From CAWEBF01 sp963807235 (GTDB taxonomy: Bacteria > Acidobacteriota > Vicinamibacteria > Vicinamibacterales > UBA2999), in the NCBI GenBank assembly GCA_963807235.1, contig CAWEBF010000006.1, positions 62,001 to 126,000 of the forward strand: DNA of 64,000 nucleotides, written 5' to 3'. How positions within the stretch are numbered: the stretch's first letter is position 1; every line of letters starts with the position of its first letter. Made by a program: the position numbers and the translations under genes. Of this stretch, positions 59,753 through 64,000 are shown piece by piece. The notes under the pieces are model-generated. The model was not told the origin of the DNA and did no database searches. It saw nothing but the letters and a program-made list of their open reading frames with translations.

Positions 59753-62310
59753 TCAGGCGAGTTGGCGAGTCCCGATCGCCACGAGCGCCTTTACCGTAGA
59801 CGCGAGCGCGGCGGGATCGACGGGCTTGGCCAGATATTGATCGAAGCCCGCCGCGATGGCGCGCTCGCGATCCTCAGCATGGGCATGGGCCGAGACCGCC
59901 GCGACTGGCACGCGCCGTCCGAGTGCCGCTTCGACCTGACGGACCTCGCTCAGCACCGCGTACCCATCCCGGCCGGGCATGGCGATGTCGCTCAGGACGA
60001 GATCGGGCCTGCACTCGGGCAGCTTGCTGATTGCCTCAGTGGCAGACGTTGCGCACCAGACGGACGCGCCAAAGCCGCGGAGCGCCTCGAGCATCATGTC
60101 GCATGATTCTCGATCGTCATCGACGATCAGGATTCGGAGGCCGTCGAATCGCGGCAGGTCTGGTGCGGCTGGAGCAGCCGAGATGCCCGCTGGCTTTCGC
60201 GCGTCCTGTGCCGGGAGGGGCGAGTGTTTGCGAGGCAGCCGCAGGACAAACCGAGTTCCGGCATTCCGGCCCTCGCTCTCGGCGCGGACGCGTCCCCCGT
60301 GAAGCTCCAGGAGGTGGCGAACGATCGCCAGGCCCAGGCCAAGACCGGCGTGCGTGCGGGTGCTCGAGACGTCGGCCTGGCGGAAGCGATCGAACACGTA
60401 CGGGAGAAATGCCGCATCGATGCCCACGCCAGAGTCGGTGACCGTCAGTTCGATGTGGCCGTTGTCGACGCGCGTCTCCACATCGACTCGCCCTCCGGCC
60501 TCCGTGAACTTTACGGCGTTCGAGAGCAGGTTCCACACCGCCTGCTGGAGTCGTATCGCATCGCCCATCATCGTGCGACTGGCCGGGTCGACGGTCACAT
60601 GGATGGCGATGTCCTTGGCGCTGGCAGCAGGAAGGATCGTCTCGACAGCCGCATCGATCACGTCGCCCAAATCAAGCGCCGTCACATCGAGTCGCATCTT
60701 GCCGCTGATCATCCGGGACACGTCCAACAAGTCCTCGACCAGCTGCGCGAGCGTTCGTGTATTCCGATTGATCGACTGAAGCCCTTTCAGCGTGCGATCG
60801 TCGAGCGGCGCGGATCGTTCGAGGATGGCCGCCCATCCCAGAATGGCATTCAGCGGCGTGCGAAGCTCGTGGGACGCGGTCGCCAGAAACTCGTCTTTCG
60901 CGCGATTGGCTTCCTCGGCCTGTACCCGCGCGGCCTGCTCGCTCGCCAATAGGCGCGTTCGTTCTTCCTCGACCTGCTTACGGTCGCTGACGTCGAGAAT
61001 CGACGCAATCCACCCTTGTACCCGGCCACGCTCGTCGGTGTCGGGCATGTAGACCGCGCGCAAAGAACGAATGCCGATGCCGTTGATCGGAACATCCTGT
61101 TCGTATTCGGCGCGTGTCCCGTTCAGGACGGTTTCGATGTATGGACGAATCGTCCGAACCCTTTTTCTCCCATGATCTCGACGATGGGTTTGCCCTGGAT
61201 ATCACCGGGCTGACGTCCCAGCATCTCCGCATACGCCCGGCTGACGAATTGGTATCGCAGGTCCCGGCTGCAGCGGGTCAACATGAACGGCGTCTGGTTG
61301 ATCACCAGTTCAAGGTCGGCCTCTTTCGCGCGCAAGGCCCCTTCGGCCCGTTTGTGTTCGATGAGATCGGCGGCCTGGCGCGCCAGGATGTCGAGCAGGC
61401 GCAAGGCCCGGTCGCCTGGTTGCTGCGGCGCGCGCTGGTAGTGCGTGGAGAACATTCCCAGCACCCGTCCGAAGCGGTTCACGAGCGGCGTCGACTGAAC
61501 CGCCCGCGCGCCGGCGGCCAGCATGACCTCGAGGGCCGGAGTGCCGGCAAAGATATCGCTCGTCACCACGTCGTCGACGACGACGCGCTCACCACGTTGC
61601 AATGCGGTACCGCACGCCGCTTGGTCGCCATGGACCGCATCGAAGAACTGGAGAAACGGCTTTTCGAATCCCCTCTGCGCGATGATTCGCAGCAGATCGC
61701 CCTCGAGCAACTGGATGTTGCCCATCTGGGCACCGGTGATCTCGATGGCGGCATCAAGGATCTCGTGCAGCAACAGCGAAAAATCGCCACCCTGCAGCAG
61801 GCGCGTACTCACCTGCTGCATCCGCGTCACGTCCTCGAGGCTCTGGCGCAGCGCCTCCTCAGTGTGCTTGCGCGCTGTGATGTCGTAGAAACAATTGATG
61901 GCCCCGGTGACGTCGCCGCGTTCGTTCTTGAACGGCCGGATATTCACGATGACGGTAATCCGCGAGCCGTCTGGCCGCTCGATGAGCACCTCGCCGTCAC
62001 GCGCCTCAGACAGCGTGCCGGCGATCACTTCCGCCATGGGACACTGTTCGTGCGGCATGTAGGTGCCGTCCGGACGGAACAGCTTGAAGGAACCGCAGAA
62101 GCGCTTGTCCGTATCTCCCGGGACCGGTTCGCAGCCCCACAATTCGACAGCGCGGCGATTGAATTCCTGAATCACGCCACCGGCATCGCAGGAATAGACC
62201 GCCACGGGGCCGAGATCGAACAACGTGCGATAGCGTTCTTCGTCCCAGCGCCCACCTCCATTCCGCGTGGGGGCTGTGGCGTCGCCACTGATTCGGGGCA
62301 ATTCAGACAT
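59753..62310 (-). CDS. PAS-GAF-PAS hybrid sensor histidine kinase (frameshifted)
   Basis: About 852 residues, no transmembrane segment. PAS (about 28-150, 'RTLFDLGPVAVYSCDAGGVI'), GAF (about 170-340, 'SLLLHEILDAAIEITGAQMG', 'VHGDQAACGTALQRGERVVV'), second PAS (about 350-470, 'QTPFMLTRCSRDLRYQFVSR'). HisKA ('FLATASHELRTPLNAILGWA' near 477), HATPase_c ('NLLSNAVKFTEAGG', 'DSGVGI', 'GLGLGLAIVRHLL'), C-terminal receiver ('RILIVDDDRESCDMMLEALR', 'DLVLSDIAMPGRDGYAV'). A one-base break near 61150 splits the second PAS; the bridge in the other frame reads 'IRPYIETVLNGTRAEYEQDV'. The GAF may bind a small ligand or chromophore. Confidence 0.87.
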
Positions 62311-62495
62311 TGAGCGATTCCAGGGAAGGTCGTCAGCCTACCTCCCGGCGATGGCCCAGCACTGTCGGCAACCGAACACTTCGAGAGAATCCGTGCCATA
62401 CTCGGCGTCCCTGCTTTTTTGAGCCTGCCGCCGCCCTAAGCGCGAGTTCGGTCAGCCCCAGACTCATTGACGTCTATTTGGGTCCTGGAGCTCAC

Positions 62496-63236
62496 ATGCC
62501 GAAACGTGCGAAACCGATCCGTCCTCCGCCCTCCGATTCCCGCCCTCAGAACAAGCTGCTCGCGTGCCTCCCGCGGGTGGACTTCGAGCGGTTGCGCCCG
62601 CATCTGAAAACGATTCCCCTCAAGGCCAAGCAGATCCTCCATCCCGTCAACGAACCAGTCCGGCACGGTGTACTTCCTGAATGGCGGCGTCGCGTCGATG
62701 ACGACGGTCATGAAGAACGGCGCCATGGTGGAAATCGCGACGGTCGGTGACGAGGGCGTCGTCGGGATCAACGCCTATTTCGGTGGTCAGATGTTGAGCG
62801 GCGAGACGATGGTGCAGGTGTCAGTGCCCGACGCGAGCGCGGAGGTCATGTCCGCTGAAACGTTCAAGCGCGAGACTGGCCGAACCGGTCCGTTTCAGGA
62901 ATGCGTACACCGCTATTCACAGGGCCTGCTGATGCTGATGATGCAATCCACTGGTTGCATGGCCCTTCATCCGGTGCAGGAGCGCTGTTGCCGCTGGCTG
63001 TTGATGACCCACGATCGTGTGCGAACAGACGAGTTCCACCTCAGTCATGAGTTTCTGGCGTCATGCTGGGCTCGACGCGGCCCACGGTCACGATAGTAGC
63101 GGGGGCGCTTCAGAAGGCGGGGATCATCACGTACACGCACGGGCGTATCAGAATCCTGAACCGGAAGGGCCTGGAAAAAGCGTCGTGTGAGTGTTATTCC
63201 ACCGTCAAAAGGCACTTCGACCGACTCGGTTTGTGA
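62496..63236 (+). CDS. Crp/Fnr-family transcriptional regulator (two frame breaks)
   Basis: About 246 residues. The start is ATG 62496 ('MPKRAKPIRPPPSD'). The cyclic-nucleotide-binding-like beta roll begins 'NKLLACLPRVDFERLRPHLK'. After a break near 62655 it continues 'VYFLNGGVASMTTVMKNGAM', 'VEIATVGDEGVVGINAYFGG', then the dimer helix. A second break near 63065 leads to the helix-turn-helix, 'MLGSTRPTVTIVAGALQKAG', 'IITYTHGRIRILNRKGLEKA', ending 'CYSTVKRHFDRLGL'. Such Crp-like proteins from soil bacteria often respond to light-, redox- or stress-linked kinases. It is divergent from the hybrid kinase (185-nt gap), a plausible partner. Confidence 0.85.
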
Positions 63237-63698
63237 CTACGGACAAGACCCTGCCACCGACGTGATCTTGCTGACCGTATAGCGCTGCGGTGCGGCTTCT
63301 TCGGGTTTCGCCGTCGAGGTCGTGGACGATGAAGATGAAGAGGGTCCCGGCACTACCTCTACAGGGCGCAGCGTCACCTCGACCTTCTTCCCCACATGAG
63401 TCTGCAGTTCCGCTCGAGCGATGCCCTGCTCCGTGAGTCCGGACACCGGTAGCAGTTCATACACATTCTTGGCGTCGGGGCTGGCCGCCGATTGCGCCGG
63501 AGGTGCCTGCCCCACCGGAACCGCGCCTGTCAGCTTGAATGGAGCCGTCTCGGCTGGGCCGCCGCTCGTGAGGCACCCGGTGAGCAGAAAGATCTTGTGT
63601 GCAGGCTCCTTTTGCGGGGCTTGTGCCTGCTGCGCGGCCAATGGCGCGGCGATCGCGCCGCCAAATACAAGAGCGAGTCCGGCAACGATGGGCTTCAT
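63237..63698 (-). CDS. Secreted hypothetical protein
   Basis: A 153-residue exported protein with a clear signal peptide ('MKPIVAGLALVFGGAIAAPL', AAQQAQA). The body has one Cys-containing start ('KIFLLTGCLTSGGPAE'), a beta-rich middle ('AELQTHVGKKVEVTLRPVEV'), a Ser/Thr-rich run ('PSSSSSSTTSTAKP') and a final 'TSVAGSCP'. It resembles small OB-like secreted proteins annotated as hypothetical in Acidobacteria. Its stop directly abuts the crp-like stop. Confidence 0.65.
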   Translation of the reverse strand: MKPIVAGLALVFGGAIAAPLAAQQAQAPQKEPAHKIFLLTGCLTSGGPAETAPFKLTGAVPVGQAPPAQSAASPDAKNVYELLPVSGLTEQGIARAELQTHVGKKVEVTLRPVEVVPGPSSSSSSTTSTAKPEEAAPQRYTVSKITSVAGSCP

Positions 63699-63758
63699 AA
63701 AACTCTCCTCTGCGGCTTTGAGGATTCACGACGCGTGCCGCCAGAGGTTGGTAGAAGC

Positions 63759-64000
63759 TCATCTATCGAGAATCGCGCGAATCTCTTGAAGAACCCTGCT
63801 CCCGGCTTCAGCAGCGTCGTGCGACGAGAACGATGGCGGAAGCACGACGAGTCCCCGTTGTCGCACCAGGCGGTGAAACTCATCGACGGCCCGCGTTCCG
63901 CGCATCGCCTGCAGCTCCTCGCCAATCACGACGACTGACGGCCGCATCGCCTTCAGCAGGATCAGGCCGTCGAAGAGATTCTGCGTCGTGACGACGCGAT
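63759..64000 (-). CDS. Receiver-like domain protein, partial (C-terminus)
   Basis: The gene enters from the right edge. The last 79 or so residues read 'VVTTQNLFDGLILLKAMRPS', 'VVVIGEELQAMRG', 'LVVLPPSFSSHDAAEAGSR' and end 'RAILDR'. The alternation of strands and helices resembles the C-terminal half of a response-regulator receiver, but the phospho-Asp position is not visible and 'VIGEE' replaces the usual Asp strand. Could be a degenerate receiver or an unrelated alpha/beta domain. Confidence 0.4.
   Translation of the reverse strand, partial: RVVTTQNLFDGLILLKAMRPSVVVIGEELQAMRGTRAVDEFHRLVRQRGLVVLPPSFSSHDAAEAGSRVLQEIRAILDR

Overview
The window is GC-rich, gene-dense bacterial DNA. Several marks point to the Acidobacteriota, probably a Vicinamibacteria-like soil or sediment member (inference): a 920-residue duplicated MacB/FtsX orphan permease of the ADOP type with its PadR partner, a Ser/Thr kinase fused to a winged helix and TPRs, secreted proteins with the 'PDLSGIW/PDLQG' signature, and large hybrid sensor kinases. 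I see no rRNA, tRNA, CRISPR array or insertion sequence.

Layout. 1-5.3 kb (minus): a KaiC-like ATPase, a hybrid histidine kinase, a small Cys-rich membrane protein, a TolC-type channel and the start of an RND adaptor. Overlapping stop/start codons link most of these into one metal/drug-efflux transcription unit. 5.4-16.8 kb: a molybdenum/tungsten region with an aldehyde:ferredoxin oxidoreductase and a MoaD-like carrier (minus), then NAD-dependent formate dehydrogenase (fused FdsG-FdsB, then FdsA), MoeA, a MoeA fused to a periplasmic-binding-like domain, and MobA (plus). 16.8-21.9 kb: hydrolase, two NAD(P)-fold proteins and a kinase-winged helix-TPR protein. 21.9-30.2 kb: one 8.2-kb gene for an NdvB-type cyclic beta-glucan synthase. 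30-38 kb: CBS, DinB, GlsB/YeaQ, MFS, ADOP-PadR, CsbD and chemoreceptor genes. 38-42 kb: a hybrid kinase coupled to a core-MetE-like gene. 42-52 kb: BON and VOC proteins, a decayed SnoaL-like gene, a TonB receptor, a metal-chelate binding protein, and an amino-acid-permease-like/MgtE fusion. 52-64 kb: stress proteins, an AI-2E permease, a phospholipase D, DUF72, DUF892, secreted proteins, another PAS-GAF-PAS hybrid kinase and a Crp/Fnr regulator.

Two non-coding signals stand out. First, at least ten intergenic sites hold short tandem arrays of 7-nt words, each site with its own word, and some are followed by an inverted copy. They resemble the heptanucleotide STRR repeats of cyanobacteria. Second, a 34-bp block with 32 identities lies upstream of both the TonB receptor gene and the metal-chelate binding-protein gene, suggesting a shared regulon.

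Quality warning: at least twenty single-base reading-frame breaks split otherwise well-conserved genes (adaptor, tolC, kaiC, aor, moeA fusion, Ser/Thr kinase, epimerase, two kinases, TonB receptor, AI-2E, PLD, crp). Very long genes nearby are intact. Uncorrected indels in a long-read or low-coverage assembly are the simplest cause. I give whole-gene spans across these breaks.
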